The position numbers were made by a program, and so were the translations under genes. A stretch of DNA of 64,000 nucleotides from the NCBI GenBank assembly GCA_905181785.1, contig CAJIZC010000004.1:1-64000 (forward strand), written 5' to 3'. Positions within the stretch are counted from its first letter, which is position 1. Each line of letters opens with the position of its first letter. Below the pieces are notes generated by a model, which searched no databases, was not told where the DNA came from, and saw only the letters and a list, made by a program, of their open reading frames with translations. This document shows positions 25,867 through 33,812 of this stretch, one piece after another. The DNA is from an uncultured Candidatus Poseidoniales archaeon. GTDB lineage: Archaea; Thermoplasmatota; Poseidoniia; Poseidoniales; Poseidoniaceae.

Positions 25867-27216
25867 ATGTCCTTCTGCCCGCTCGACTACCGTTATGGCT
25901 GCCAAGACTTCAAGCACATCTGGTCCGAAGTTGGACGCCATGAACGACAACTCGAAGTTGAACGAGCGCTCATTTGGGCACACATGCAACTCGGACGTGT
26001 GTCGCAGTCAGATTACGACATCGTTGCCTCCATTGCCAACCCAACTTCCGTGACAAAAGAACGCGTATCAGAAATTGAAGCAGAAACCCGCCACGACATT
26101 ATGGCCTTGACCAAGGCCATGGCTGAGGCAGCTGGTGAAGCAGGATGGTGCATCCACCTTGGTGCCACTTCCAACGACATCGTCGATACGGCTGTTGCGC
26201 TTCAATTGCGCGACAGCATTGTGATGTTGCGTGAACAATTATGCCTCTTAATCGGCGTATGCGCTGATGTTGCAGAGCGAGAACGCGACACGGTCATGCT
26301 CGGCCGTACCCATGGACAGGCTGCTGTCCCGATTACGTTCGGATTGAAGGCTGCCGTTTGGCTTGATGAACTTCGACGTCAATTGATTCGACTCGATGAG
26401 GCAACACCGAGAATTGCAGTGGGTAAGTTCCTCGGTGCTGTTGGCACGGGAGCAGCACAGGGAGAAAATGCAAGAGAATTGCAACGCTTAATCCTCACAC
26501 ACCTTGGACTTGGCGTCCCATTGGCCACAACTCAGGTTGTCGGAAGGGACCGCTACATCGAATATGTGTCATGGCTCGCAAACATCGCAGCCACCTGCGA
26601 AAAGATCTTGCAGGAAGTCCGTAACCTTCAGCGTTCTGAAATTCAAGAAGCTGGAGAAGGATTTGACATTGAAAAGCAAGTGGGTTCTTCGACCATGGCT
26701 CACAAAAAGAACCCAATCAAGTCAGAAAACGCCTCTGGCTTGGCGCGCATTGTCCGTTCAATGATTATCCCAACGTACGAGAACGCTCTCTTGTGGCACG
26801 AACGTGACCTGGCAAACTCCAGCAGCGAGCGATTCACCCTTTCCCACGGCTCTGCGTTGTGCGAGGATGTTATTGCCAAAACACGAGATGTACTCACGAA
26901 CATGTGGGTCGATGCAGAACGTTGCATGGAGAACATCAAGGCTCAACGCGGCCTTGTGATGGCTGAGAAGGTCATGATCGATTTGGTCGAACACGGCATT
27001 GCTCGAGATGAAGCGCACGAAATTTTGCGCGAAGCTTCTTTCACAGCAGTTGCAAACAAGGAAGAACTCATCGATGTCTGCAGCCGTACACCGGCCATTG
27101 CAGCAGCATTTAGCGCCGAAGAACTCGAGGCTATGTTCGAACCTGCCAATCACATTGGAGTGTCCGGTGAACTTGTAGACGAGTGCGTTGCACTGGCTCG
27201 CGCTGCGATCAAGTGA
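25867..27216 (+). CDS. purB: Adenylosuccinate lyase
   Basis: Catalyses two steps of purine synthesis: SAICAR to AICAR and adenylosuccinate to AMP. The fumarase/aspartase superfamily signature is GSSTMAHKKNPIKSE, here with alanine in place of the usual Pro after Met. Other family blocks are RTHGQAAVPITFG and GATSNDIVDTA, which carry the catalytic histidine and substrate-binding residues. The 449-residue length is normal. The ATG at 25867 (MSFCPLDYRYG) is preferred to an upstream TTG at 25810. It converges with dph6, only three bases apart. Confidence 0.94.
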   Translation: MSFCPLDYRYGCQDFKHIWSEVGRHERQLEVERALIWAHMQLGRVSQSDYDIVASIANPTSVTKERVSEIEAETRHDIMALTKAMAEAAGEAGWCIHLGATSNDIVDTAVALQLRDSIVMLREQLCLLIGVCADVAERERDTVMLGRTHGQAAVPITFGLKAAVWLDELRRQLIRLDEATPRIAVGKFLGAVGTGAAQGENARELQRLILTHLGLGVPLATTQVVGRDRYIEYVSWLANIAATCEKILQEVRNLQRSEIQEAGEGFDIEKQVGSSTMAHKKNPIKSENASGLARIVRSMIIPTYENALLWHERDLANSSSERFTLSHGSALCEDVIAKTRDVLTNMWVDAERCMENIKAQRGLVMAEKVMIDLVEHGIARDEAHEILREASFTAVANKEELIDVCSRTPAIAAAFSAEELEAMFEPANHIGVSGELVDECVALARAAIK

Positions 27217-27219
27217 TGC

Positions 27220-27891
27220 TCAGTCTGCGTGAATCAAATTCACGGAATCAAACTCAAAGGTACCTCGCGTACCTTCCCAAAGCGGCGTACCATTCACCTC
27301 GAGGCGACCCTTGAGATGCGGCCCGCCGACAACGAGCGTTTCATATTCCCCACCTTCGCCATCAACGTTGAACCGGAATGTTGCTGCAAGTTCTTCAAGT
27401 TGAACCAGGGAATGTTCATCCAAGACACGCCCGATCCATTGAGCGTCCAATCCTTCACAACTGACTGAAGTCAGCATCACTTCAAACCCATGGTTGACAA
27501 GTCCACGCATGTGTTCGAGGCTGTTTTGGTGCCAGAGCGGCGTCCAACTTCGAACACCCAAACGCTCAGACATCCGTTCGAGTCTTGACTTTTGATAATC
27601 AGAGCGCAGCGCTCCGCTGACAATACCGTCGATGTCCAGTGTTGCGAGTGCGGTTTCCAAATCTGCAATCTCTTCTTCCTGAACGCCAGCGGTATCGACC
27701 CTCAACCATGGGACGCCTGCAAGGGCGGCCTGATGCTCGACGAGGTGCGTTCCCGGTATCTGAAACATCCATGAGTCATCGCCCGTGATGTTGACCGTAA
27801 CCAATGAGACAATGTCCCATCCTCTGCATTGAGCCCACCACCAAGCGGCAGCAGAATCCTTGCCACCAGAAGACAACACAGCGACTCGCAC
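27220..27891 (-). CDS. dph6: Diphthine-ammonia ligase Dph6
   Basis: Performs the last step of diphthamide synthesis, amidating diphthine on EF-2 with ATP and ammonia. The N-terminal PP-loop is SSGGKDSAAAWW (residues 7-18), and the family motif EGGEYETLV lies near residue 185. The protein has 223 residues, as in archaeal single-domain Dph6. The other diphthamide genes (dph2, dph5) are not in the window, but its substrate EF-2 is, and EF-2 has the target histidine at residue 602. It is divergent from psmA with about 170 bases between starts. Confidence 0.92.
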   Translation of the reverse strand: MRVAVLSSGGKDSAAAWWWAQCRGWDIVSLVTVNITGDDSWMFQIPGTHLVEHQAALAGVPWLRVDTAGVQEEEIADLETALATLDIDGIVSGALRSDYQKSRLERMSERLGVRSWTPLWHQNSLEHMRGLVNHGFEVMLTSVSCEGLDAQWIGRVLDEHSLVQLEELAATFRFNVDGEGGEYETLVVGGPHLKGRLEVNGTPLWEGTRGTFEFDSVNLIHAD

Positions 27892-28025
27892 GGTTGTCGC
27901 AACGGCCTCGTTGTCAAGAGGTTAGGGGTGATTCACCGTGTGAGGGTTCATATGAGGTGGGGTTCTCTCGCAAATGTCAGCGAACGAATTTGTGATGTGC
28001 GGGTCAACCGATTCTACCCTCATCC

Positions 28026-28033
28026 TCATAAAG
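28026..28033 (+). promoter_or_regulatory. TCATAAAG element, candidate TATA box for psmA
   Basis: The octamer TCATAAAG begins 39 bases before the psmA ATG. The same octamer occurs at the same 39-base distance before the actin-like gene (49708). The coincidence in sequence and spacing supports a core-promoter element with a short leader; no start-site data. Confidence 0.45.
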
Positions 28034-28064
28034 CGTCGATTGAACGACAAGATGAGGCAAAATT

Positions 28065-28787
28065 ATGCAACCAAGCGGAAGAGGATACGACCACGGCATC
28101 ACAACCTTCAGCCCAGACGGACGACTGTTCCAAGTGGAATACGCTCGAGAATCCGTTAAGCGGGGAACAACTACAGCAGGACTCAAGTTCCGAGACGGCG
28201 TCGTTCTTGTCTGTGACAAGCGCATTGTCAGCCGACTCATCATCCCTGAATCCATCGAAAAGATGTTCAAAATCGATAATCACATTGGTATCGCCACATC
28301 GGGACTTGTTGCCGATGCTCGCCAACTCGTTGCACGGGCTCGCGTTGAATCTCAAGTGAACCGCATCACCTATGCAGCCTCTGTCCCAGTGGACGTCCTC
28401 GTGAAGAAAATCTGCGACTTCAAGCAGTCCTTCACACAATACGGCGGTTCCCGCCCGTTCGGTACGGCCCTGCTCATTGGCGGCGTCGACGACAACGGAA
28501 TCCACCTCTACGAAACCGACCCGAGCGGTGCTTACCAATCCTACCATGCCGGTGCCATTGGCAGCGGCCGCAACACTGTGATTGAGCACTTTGAGTCAAA
28601 CTGGAAAGCTGGACTTACGCTCAACGCTGCTATGAAACTCGGACTCGAGGCCCTCCGAAGCGCAAACGACACCGAACTCAACCGAGAAGCAGTCGAAGTC
28701 ACCGTGATCGACAACGAAGGCTACCGTGTGCTCGACCGTGCAGAAGTGAACAAGCAAATCGACCGCTTGAAACCACTTGAAGAGTGA
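28065..28787 (+). CDS. psmA: Proteasome subunit alpha
   Basis: Forms the outer rings of the archaeal 20S proteasome. The alpha-type N-terminal signature YDHGITTFSPDGRLFQVEYARE (split here as YDHGITTF and SPDGRLFQVEYA) gates the pore; the conserved GTTTAGLKF strand and YGGSRPFGTALLIGG follow. The 240-residue length is normal. The alpha subunit has no catalytic threonine. No beta subunit or PAN ATPase is in the window. It heads the proteasome/exosome superoperon, with SBDS 55 bases downstream. Confidence 0.97.
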   Translation: MQPSGRGYDHGITTFSPDGRLFQVEYARESVKRGTTTAGLKFRDGVVLVCDKRIVSRLIIPESIEKMFKIDNHIGIATSGLVADARQLVARARVESQVNRITYAASVPVDVLVKKICDFKQSFTQYGGSRPFGTALLIGGVDDNGIHLYETDPSGAYQSYHAGAIGSGRNTVIEHFESNWKAGLTLNAAMKLGLEALRSANDTELNREAVEVTVIDNEGYRVLDRAEVNKQIDRLKPLEE

Positions 28788-28842
28788 AGTTTGACCGCCA
28801 GCATGAAAGGCCGCATTGGCCTCTTCTAACTGAGGAAGGCAA

Positions 28843-29529
28843 ATGGTGAGTCTCGACAAAGCAGTGCTTGCACGAATGGAAAAAGGCGGAAAACGCTACG
28901 AACTTTTAGTCGATCCTGATTTGGTTGAGAAGTTTAAAGCAGACCCAACTTCAGTTGACCTGAACGCATTTTTGGCCATGGATGAAGTCTTTCATGATGC
29001 ACGCGGTGGCGAGCGACCAACCGCTGAAGCCATCGAAAAGACGTTTGAAACTCAAGACATCCTGACCATCGCCACGGCGATCCTATCAAAGGGTAGCATC
29101 CAATTAACAACCAATCAGCGCAAAGCCATGGTGGAACGCATGCGCCAGCAAATCATTCATCAGATTCACGTGCAAGCGGTCGACCCTAAAACGAAGAGCC
29201 CGCACCCGAAAACCAGAATTGAGTTGGCGTTGGAAGAATCTCGCTACTCCGTTGACCCGTTCAAAGGGCTTGAAGACCAAGTCAAGGAGGCAATCGACCG
29301 GCTCAAACCCATGATCCCGCTCTCCTTCGAATCCGTTCGTCTTGCTTTCAAAGTTCCAGGCTCTGCCTACGGGCAAGTTTCGAGGATCTTACGCCCTTAC
29401 CAACAAAAGGAACAATGGCTCGAAAACGGCTCATGGGCCAGCGTCATCGAATGCCCAGCGGGAATGAAACCAGACCTCATCAGTCAGGTGATGCGTCAAA
29501 ATTCAGAATCTGAAGTCAAAGAACTCTGA
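28843..29529 (+). CDS. Ribosome maturation protein SBDS/Sdo1
   Basis: Archaeal SBDS, which works with EF-2-like GTPases in late large-subunit maturation and is linked to the exosome by conserved gene order. The N-terminal FYSH domain includes KGGKRYELLVDPD and the FETQDILTIATAILSKG block; the middle helical domain and C-terminal ferredoxin-like domain (IPLSFESVRLAFKVPGSAYG) follow. 228 residues, full length. It is placed between psmA and rrp4. Here the RNase P genes that often sit beside SBDS in archaea are missing. Confidence 0.95.
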   Translation: MVSLDKAVLARMEKGGKRYELLVDPDLVEKFKADPTSVDLNAFLAMDEVFHDARGGERPTAEAIEKTFETQDILTIATAILSKGSIQLTTNQRKAMVERMRQQIIHQIHVQAVDPKTKSPHPKTRIELALEESRYSVDPFKGLEDQVKEAIDRLKPMIPLSFESVRLAFKVPGSAYGQVSRILRPYQQKEQWLENGSWASVIECPAGMKPDLISQVMRQNSESEVKEL

Positions 29530-29621
29530 AATTTTAGCCCTGAAACATTCACGCATCGACAGTTGAGCCGAGGGTCGGCTTTATCATGGGATGGTTGGTG
29601 GCGCAGAATGGAGAGAAAGAA

Positions 29622-30317
29622 ATGTCCAACGGTCAAAACGGCGCCGAGCTGCGCCTCGTGACCCCAGGAATGGCCATCGGGCCAGTCGCTGGGAAGCGCG
29701 TAGGAAGCGGTGCAATCGCACAAAACGATACAATCATTGCCACCCGACTCGGGTGGACAAAAGAATTCAACAACACTGTTTCGGTTGACCCGATCAACAG
29801 TGCTTACATGCCACGGTCCGGCGACCTCATTGTTGCCGTTGTGGCTGAAGTCCGAAACAACCTCTGGTTCATGAACGTCAACGGACCGTTCCAAGGCCTT
29901 CTCCCAATGTCACTCGCACCTTGGAAGGTCGAGTTTGGCGCTGCACGCCAGCACATGGGCATCGGTGACGTTGTCCTGGCCCGTGTCCAAGAAGTCGATG
30001 AGTGCCACAACGTGGTCCTCACCATGAAAGGCGTCGGTTTGCGACGCTTGAACCAAGGAACCATTGTTTCCGTCCCAATCAACCACATCGACCGTCTGCG
30101 AGGCGAAGGCAACGCAACCGTTCAACGGCTACGAGATGCAGCAGACAGCCGCATCATCATCGGCGAAAACGGCAGAGTCTGGATCGACGGAAATGCAGAA
30201 GGCACCGCTTGGGCTCGCCAAGCCATCGCCTTGACTCAGGCCGTTGGCCACAAAACAACATTCGAAGCAGAATTGTCTGCTCTTGAACAAAATGCTCCGA
30301 AAAAAGGTGATGCTTGA
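29622..30317 (+). CDS. rrp4: Exosome RNA-binding cap protein Rrp4
   Basis: RNA-binding cap of the archaeal exosome. It has an N-terminal beta domain (RLVTPGMAIG), an S1 domain (PRSGDLIVAVVAEVRNNLW to VLARVQEVDE) and a C-terminal KH domain (GTIVSVPINHIDRLRGEGN ... IIIGENGRVWI, with IIGENG as the KH-type GxxG-like loop). 231 residues. The ATG at 29622 follows an AGAGAAAGAA stretch; an ATG at 29586 would add 12 residues. A CTTTATCA stretch 42 bases before 29622 might be an internal promoter. The stop overlaps the rrp41 ATG by one base. Confidence 0.94.
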   Translation: MSNGQNGAELRLVTPGMAIGPVAGKRVGSGAIAQNDTIIATRLGWTKEFNNTVSVDPINSAYMPRSGDLIVAVVAEVRNNLWFMNVNGPFQGLLPMSLAPWKVEFGAARQHMGIGDVVLARVQEVDECHNVVLTMKGVGLRRLNQGTIVSVPINHIDRLRGEGNATVQRLRDAADSRIIIGENGRVWIDGNAEGTAWARQAIALTQAVGHKTTFEAELSALEQNAPKKGDA

Positions 30318-31045
30318 TGGGTGGATATGGTGATGTACAACTGCTACGCGACGATGGGCTTCGGCTTGACGGACGCAAAATTGATGAAATGCGACCTGTG
30401 GAAATCGAAGCTGGTGTTTTGCCGGCTGCCGATGGATCTGCAATGGTGACCCACGGACTGAACGTGGCAGTCGCTGCTGTGTATGGCCCAATGGAAGCGC
30501 ACCCTCGAAAGATTCAGCGCCAAGACCGTGCTGTGATCGATGTCCGATACAACATGGCTCCGTTCTCAACAAGCGACCGTATCCGACCAGGTTTCAACCG
30601 ACGATCTCGAGAAATCTCCAAGGTAACAGCAGAAGCACTCGAATCCGTAGTGCTTGTTGAACGCTACCCTCGCTCGAAGATTCGAGTCGAAATTGAAATC
30701 CTCGCCGCAGAGGCTGGAACCCGATGCGTCGGTCTCACGGCCGCTGCTGTGGCTCTGGCTGACGCTGGAATCCCAATGCGTGACCTCATCGTAGGTGTGG
30801 CATCGGGCAAGGTCGAAGGCACTGTTGTGCTTGACCTCGACAAGGCAGAAGACAACTATGGTCAGGCTGACCTCCCTGTTGGAATCCTTCCAAACACCGG
30901 TGAAATTGCGTTCCTCCAAATGGACGGCGATCTTTCACCTGACGAATTCAATTTGGCGATGGAATACAACTTCAAAGCAGCAGCAGAAATTCATGAAATC
31001 ATGGTTGATGCTCTCAAGCGCCGATATGAAGGAGGTGAAAACTGA
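30317..31045 (+). CDS. rrp41: Exosome catalytic subunit Rrp41
   Basis: The active RNase PH-type subunit of the archaeal exosome hexamer, degrading RNA 3' to 5' with phosphate. Family features: LRLDGRKIDEMRP at the N-terminus, NMAPFSTSDRIRPG with phosphate and RNA-binding arginines, and the catalytic aspartates in VVLDLDKAEDNYGQADLP. 242 residues. The ATG at 30317 overlaps the rrp4 stop (TGATG); a TTG at 30314 is possible. It is followed by rrp42 with the same one-base overlap. Confidence 0.96.
   Translation: MGGYGDVQLLRDDGLRLDGRKIDEMRPVEIEAGVLPAADGSAMVTHGLNVAVAAVYGPMEAHPRKIQRQDRAVIDVRYNMAPFSTSDRIRPGFNRRSREISKVTAEALESVVLVERYPRSKIRVEIEILAAEAGTRCVGLTAAAVALADAGIPMRDLIVGVASGKVEGTVVLDLDKAEDNYGQADLPVGILPNTGEIAFLQMDGDLSPDEFNLAMEYNFKAAAEIHEIMVDALKRRYEGGEN
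31031..31037 (+). promoter_or_regulatory. Strong Shine-Dalgarno sequence for rrp42
   Basis: GGAGGTG lies seven bases before the rrp42 ATG, inside the end of rrp41. It shows that Shine-Dalgarno initiation is used for internal operon genes here and fixes the rrp42 start at the overlapping TGATG. Confidence 0.75.
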
Positions 31046-31830
31046 TGGTCGAACTCGTACCAACATTGCTCCGCCAAGAACTTGCTCGTCTTGCAGAAGA
31101 TGACCTACGACTCGACGGTCGAAAACAATGGGAAGGCCGTGAAGTCACCCTTGAAACCGATTGCTTGTACAACGCAGAAGGATCCGCAAAGGTTGTCCTT
31201 GGCGACACCATCGTTTACGCTGGTGTCAAGTTCGAACTCCGAACTCCTTGGCCAGACCGACCAGCACAAGGTTCCCTCATGTGTGGGGCTGAACTGCGAC
31301 CAGTGGCTCACCGAAAGTACGAGCCTGGCCCACCATCTCCACAATCCATCGAACTCGGTCGAGTTGTTGACCGTGGCATCCGCGAATCCGGTTGCATCGA
31401 TATGGAAAGCTTGTGCATTGTTCCTGGCGAGAAGGTCTGGGGTGTCATGATTGACATCCACGTTCTCTCTGATGGCGGCAACATCTTCGATGCTTGCGGA
31501 CTTGCAGCAATCGCAGCATTGCGAACCGCAATCGTTCCAGCAGAGCGCTTTGACGTCGGCGAAGATTACACCTTGAAGGTGAAGGGCACGCCAATCATGG
31601 CTTCCTTCACTCGAGTTGGTGGACGATACATCTACGATCCTTCCGAAGAGGAAGAATTGGGCGGCGATGAGCGCATTCACATTACACTGGGTGACGAAGG
31701 CCACCTCCATTCCTTGCAAAAGGGATTAAGAGGGGTGTTCACGCCCGCCGAATTTGCAGAGATATTCGAAGTGGCGCATCACCGATGCACCGAACTGCGA
31801 ACACTCGTTGCAAACCAGGAGGGGAACTGA
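31045..31830 (+). CDS. rrp42: Exosome subunit Rrp42
   Basis: The non-catalytic RNase PH-type partner that alternates with Rrp41 in the exosome ring. It has the LRLDGRKQWEGREVTLE opening, VLGDTIVYAGVKFELRTPWPDRP, and a degenerate active-site region (GVMIDIHVLSDGGNIFDACG). 261 residues, as usual. A strong ribosome-binding site and TGATG overlap couple it to rrp41. It is followed directly by the L37Ae gene. Confidence 0.95.
   Translation: MVELVPTLLRQELARLAEDDLRLDGRKQWEGREVTLETDCLYNAEGSAKVVLGDTIVYAGVKFELRTPWPDRPAQGSLMCGAELRPVAHRKYEPGPPSPQSIELGRVVDRGIRESGCIDMESLCIVPGEKVWGVMIDIHVLSDGGNIFDACGLAAIAALRTAIVPAERFDVGEDYTLKVKGTPIMASFTRVGGRYIYDPSEEEELGGDERIHITLGDEGHLHSLQKGLRGVFTPAEFAEIFEVAHHRCTELRTLVANQEGN
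31818..31824 (+). promoter_or_regulatory. Shine-Dalgarno site that fixes the L37Ae TTG start
   Basis: GGAGGGG lies six bases before the TTG at 31831. There is no ATG at a suitable place, and the encoded AKRTQKAG is the family N-terminus, so the TTG start is real. Confidence 0.75.
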
Positions 31831-32190
31831 TTGGCAAAGCGAACACAGAAAGCAGGCGCAACAGCACGATTTGGAGCTCGATACGGTGTATCCGTACGAC
31901 GAAACTCAGGTTCAGCCTTGGCAAAGAAGAACGCCAAGTACACCTGCCCAGTTTGCCAGTACCGAAAGGTCACTCGTAAGTCCCGGGGCATTTGGTCCTG
32001 CGGAAAGTGCGACCACACCTTCGCTGGTGGCGCATGGGAACCATTCACCCGAGCCTCCGATGCGAACAACAGAATTCTACGACGATCCGTTGAAGGCGCA
32101 ACTACCGCCGATATGGCTTACATCGCTCAACAAGCCGCTATGGACTATGAACGTGCATTGGCAGCAGGCGAAATCTCGGAAGAAGAGTGA
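31831..32190 (+). CDS. rpl37ae: Ribosomal protein L37Ae (eL43)
   Basis: Large-subunit zinc-ribbon protein. The motif CPVC followed 17 residues on by CGKC (residues about 39-59) matches eL43, as do GARYGVSVRR and the WSCGKCDHTFAGGAW end of the domain. Translation starts at TTG with a strong ribosome-binding site. The 119-residue protein is longer than most archaeal homologues (roughly 70-95) because of a C-terminal extension (YIAQQAAMDYERALAAGE). Its place between rrp42 and pcc1 is the classical archaeal arrangement, although rpoP (Rpo12), which often follows, is absent. Confidence 0.94.
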   Translation: MAKRTQKAGATARFGARYGVSVRRNSGSALAKKNAKYTCPVCQYRKVTRKSRGIWSCGKCDHTFAGGAWEPFTRASDANNRILRRSVEGATTADMAYIAQQAAMDYERALAAGEISEEE

Positions 32191-32205
32191 AGCATTCAAC
32201 CAACG

Positions 32206-32481
32206 GTGAACACCGTGAACGCAACATGGCGACTGACACTCCAAGTGGAGTCAACAGACAAAGACAACACAAAGGCCCTTGCGGACGCGTTGACCACAGA
32301 TGAAGCCATTGAGTGGGACGATGGGCAAACCTCCTTCCGATTTTCCATCGAAGAATCAAAGGCCAAAGATTTGCGAGCCATGTGGAACACAAGGGTTCGT
32401 GGTCTCATTGCGGTTGACAGCCTCCTGGGCATCATAAGCGATTCAAAGCAAGGCGAGCATTCATCAACGCAGACCAATTGA
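32206..32481 (+). CDS. pcc1: KEOPS complex subunit Pcc1
   Basis: A 91-residue protein resembling Pcc1, the small dimerising subunit of the KEOPS complex that makes t6A37 in tRNAs. Support is its size, the alternating beta-alpha pattern (TWRLTLQVES, then SFRFSIEESKAKDLRAMWNTRVRGLIAVDSLL, where the last part is the typical long helix), and its place between L37Ae and prefoldin beta, where archaea commonly keep pcc1. It starts with GTG at 32206 or 32215; no in-frame ATG is available. Kae1/Bud32 and Cgi121 are not in the window. Confidence 0.75.
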   Translation: MNTVNATWRLTLQVESTDKDNTKALADALTTDEAIEWDDGQTSFRFSIEESKAKDLRAMWNTRVRGLIAVDSLLGIISDSKQGEHSSTQTN

Positions 32482-32490
32482 GGGAACATA

Positions 32491-32805
32491 ATGGACAACA
32501 TGGAACAACTCCAAGCCGTGGTCAGCGAAGTGCAAGCAGCGCGTCAACAACTCGCTAATTTGCGCGCTCAGGTGATTGAATTAGAAACAACGGTAGACTC
32601 CGTAAAGAATCAACCTGCTGAACTCGCACTTCATCAACAGATGGGTGGAGTTTTAGTCGAAGTATCGGATCGAGTGGCGCTGCAGAAGGATTTGGAGCAA
32701 ACGCTGGTCACCCTCAACGAGCATCTCGCCCGTTTCGCTGAAAGGGAAGGTCAATTGATGGCCACATACGAACAACTGCAGGCCGTTCTCAAAGGATCGG
32801 AATGA
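32491..32805 (+). CDS. pfdB: Prefoldin subunit beta
   Basis: Subunit of the prefoldin chaperone, which passes unfolded proteins to the thermosome. The 104-residue protein has the family plan: an N-terminal coiled-coil helix (MEQLQAVVSEVQAARQQLANL), a short beta hairpin centre (HQQMGGVLVEVSDRVALQKDL) and a second coiled-coil helix (LVTLNEHLARFAEREGQL). Its stop overlaps the next start in ATGA fashion. Its place after L37Ae/Pcc1 matches other archaea. Confidence 0.9.
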   Translation: MDNMEQLQAVVSEVQAARQQLANLRAQVIELETTVDSVKNQPAELALHQQMGGVLVEVSDRVALQKDLEQTLVTLNEHLARFAEREGQLMATYEQLQAVLKGSE

Positions 32806-33812
32806 ACATGAAGGCATCTAAAGAAGCTGAACTTCATGCGTTTCATGCATGGTTGTCAGCGGCTTGTGAACGAGGCCCAGTCCCAGTCTTAACGGGAAAA
32901 AACGGCGACATGGACACCGTCGGCTCTGCCATTGCGCTCGCTGCTTCCAATCCAAACTTGATGGCATGTGGCGTACACCTCGGGCGAACCGCCAAGCGCG
33001 TGGTCGAGGAACTCCAAGCCCCTTTCAGAAAAATAGCACCCGAGCGAACCTCATGGCCACCCTCGATTGGAGGTATTGTCATCGTCGACGCAGCAGCAGC
33101 AGGCCAAGTGGGCGTTGATCTGCCTGAAGGCGTTCCTCTCTGCATCATCGATCATCATGCCACATCTGATTGGGCGCTGTCTGAAAACGACATCAACCTC
33201 CAATGGGACGTACGGGCTACGACTCAAATTATCGACAAATATTTGCTTAAATTTGCGCCAAAAGCCCGCTCTGAAGTCGTTCGAAAAATGCTTCTTGCAG
33301 GCCTTATTACCGACACGGGAAGGTTCCGCCACGCTGATGGTGGGGCCTTTGAATCCGCATCTCAATTGTTGGAAGAATCAGGCATAGACTACGCCTCATT
33401 CCTTCAGTTTATAGAATCTGAAAGCACCTCTCCAAGCGAGCGTGGAAGCCTTCTTCGAGGCCTTTCAAGAGCGAAATCGATCGAGTCTGGAAAATGGAAC
33501 ATCGTTCACACATATTCTGGAACCCTCGAGGGTCGTTTGGCGAGCATGCTTATTGGGACTGGGGCCGAAATTGCTCTTGTCAGTCGGTTTAGAGACGGTC
33601 AAACGCGTCTGACTGCAAGAGCGCCACGCTCGAGCACACAACATGGAGTTCACCTTGGCAACCTCATGGCTGCTGTCGCTGAGCGCATCGGTGGCGAAGG
33701 TGGCGGTCATGATGGAGCAGCCGGATGGTCAGGTAAGGCTGACCGCATTGCTGCTGAATCAGCGTTCATAGCCCAAGTGGCTATTGCAAACCGAAAGGAG
33801 GACGACTCATGA
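32802..33812 (+). CDS. DHH-family phosphoesterase (NrnA/RecJ-like)
   Basis: A manganese-dependent phosphoesterase or exonuclease of the DHH superfamily. Residues 34-41 (NGDMDTVG) are the first metal motif, VIVDAAAAG the second, IIDHHATSD (DHH at 117-119) the third, and LITDTGRFRHAD the fourth. The DHHA1 domain near the C-terminus has the GGEGGGHDGAAGW motif. The size of 336 residues fits nanoRNase/pAp phosphatases. In the exosome operon a role in finishing short RNA oligonucleotides is plausible. It overlaps the genes on both sides by four bases. Confidence 0.87.
   Translation: MNMKASKEAELHAFHAWLSAACERGPVPVLTGKNGDMDTVGSAIALAASNPNLMACGVHLGRTAKRVVEELQAPFRKIAPERTSWPPSIGGIVIVDAAAAGQVGVDLPEGVPLCIIDHHATSDWALSENDINLQWDVRATTQIIDKYLLKFAPKARSEVVRKMLLAGLITDTGRFRHADGGAFESASQLLEESGIDYASFLQFIESESTSPSERGSLLRGLSRAKSIESGKWNIVHTYSGTLEGRLASMLIGTGAEIALVSRFRDGQTRLTARAPRSSTQHGVHLGNLMAAVAERIGGEGGGHDGAAGWSGKADRIAAESAFIAQVAIANRKEDDS

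Noticed and set aside
28026-28589. 187-codon minus-strand frame over psmA
   Set aside because: Shadow of the proteasome gene; Val/Gly/Asp-rich with no protein-family pattern.
31105-31719. 204-codon open frame antisense to rrp42
   Set aside because: It overlaps a conserved exosome gene entirely, with no ribosome-binding site or recognisable motif.
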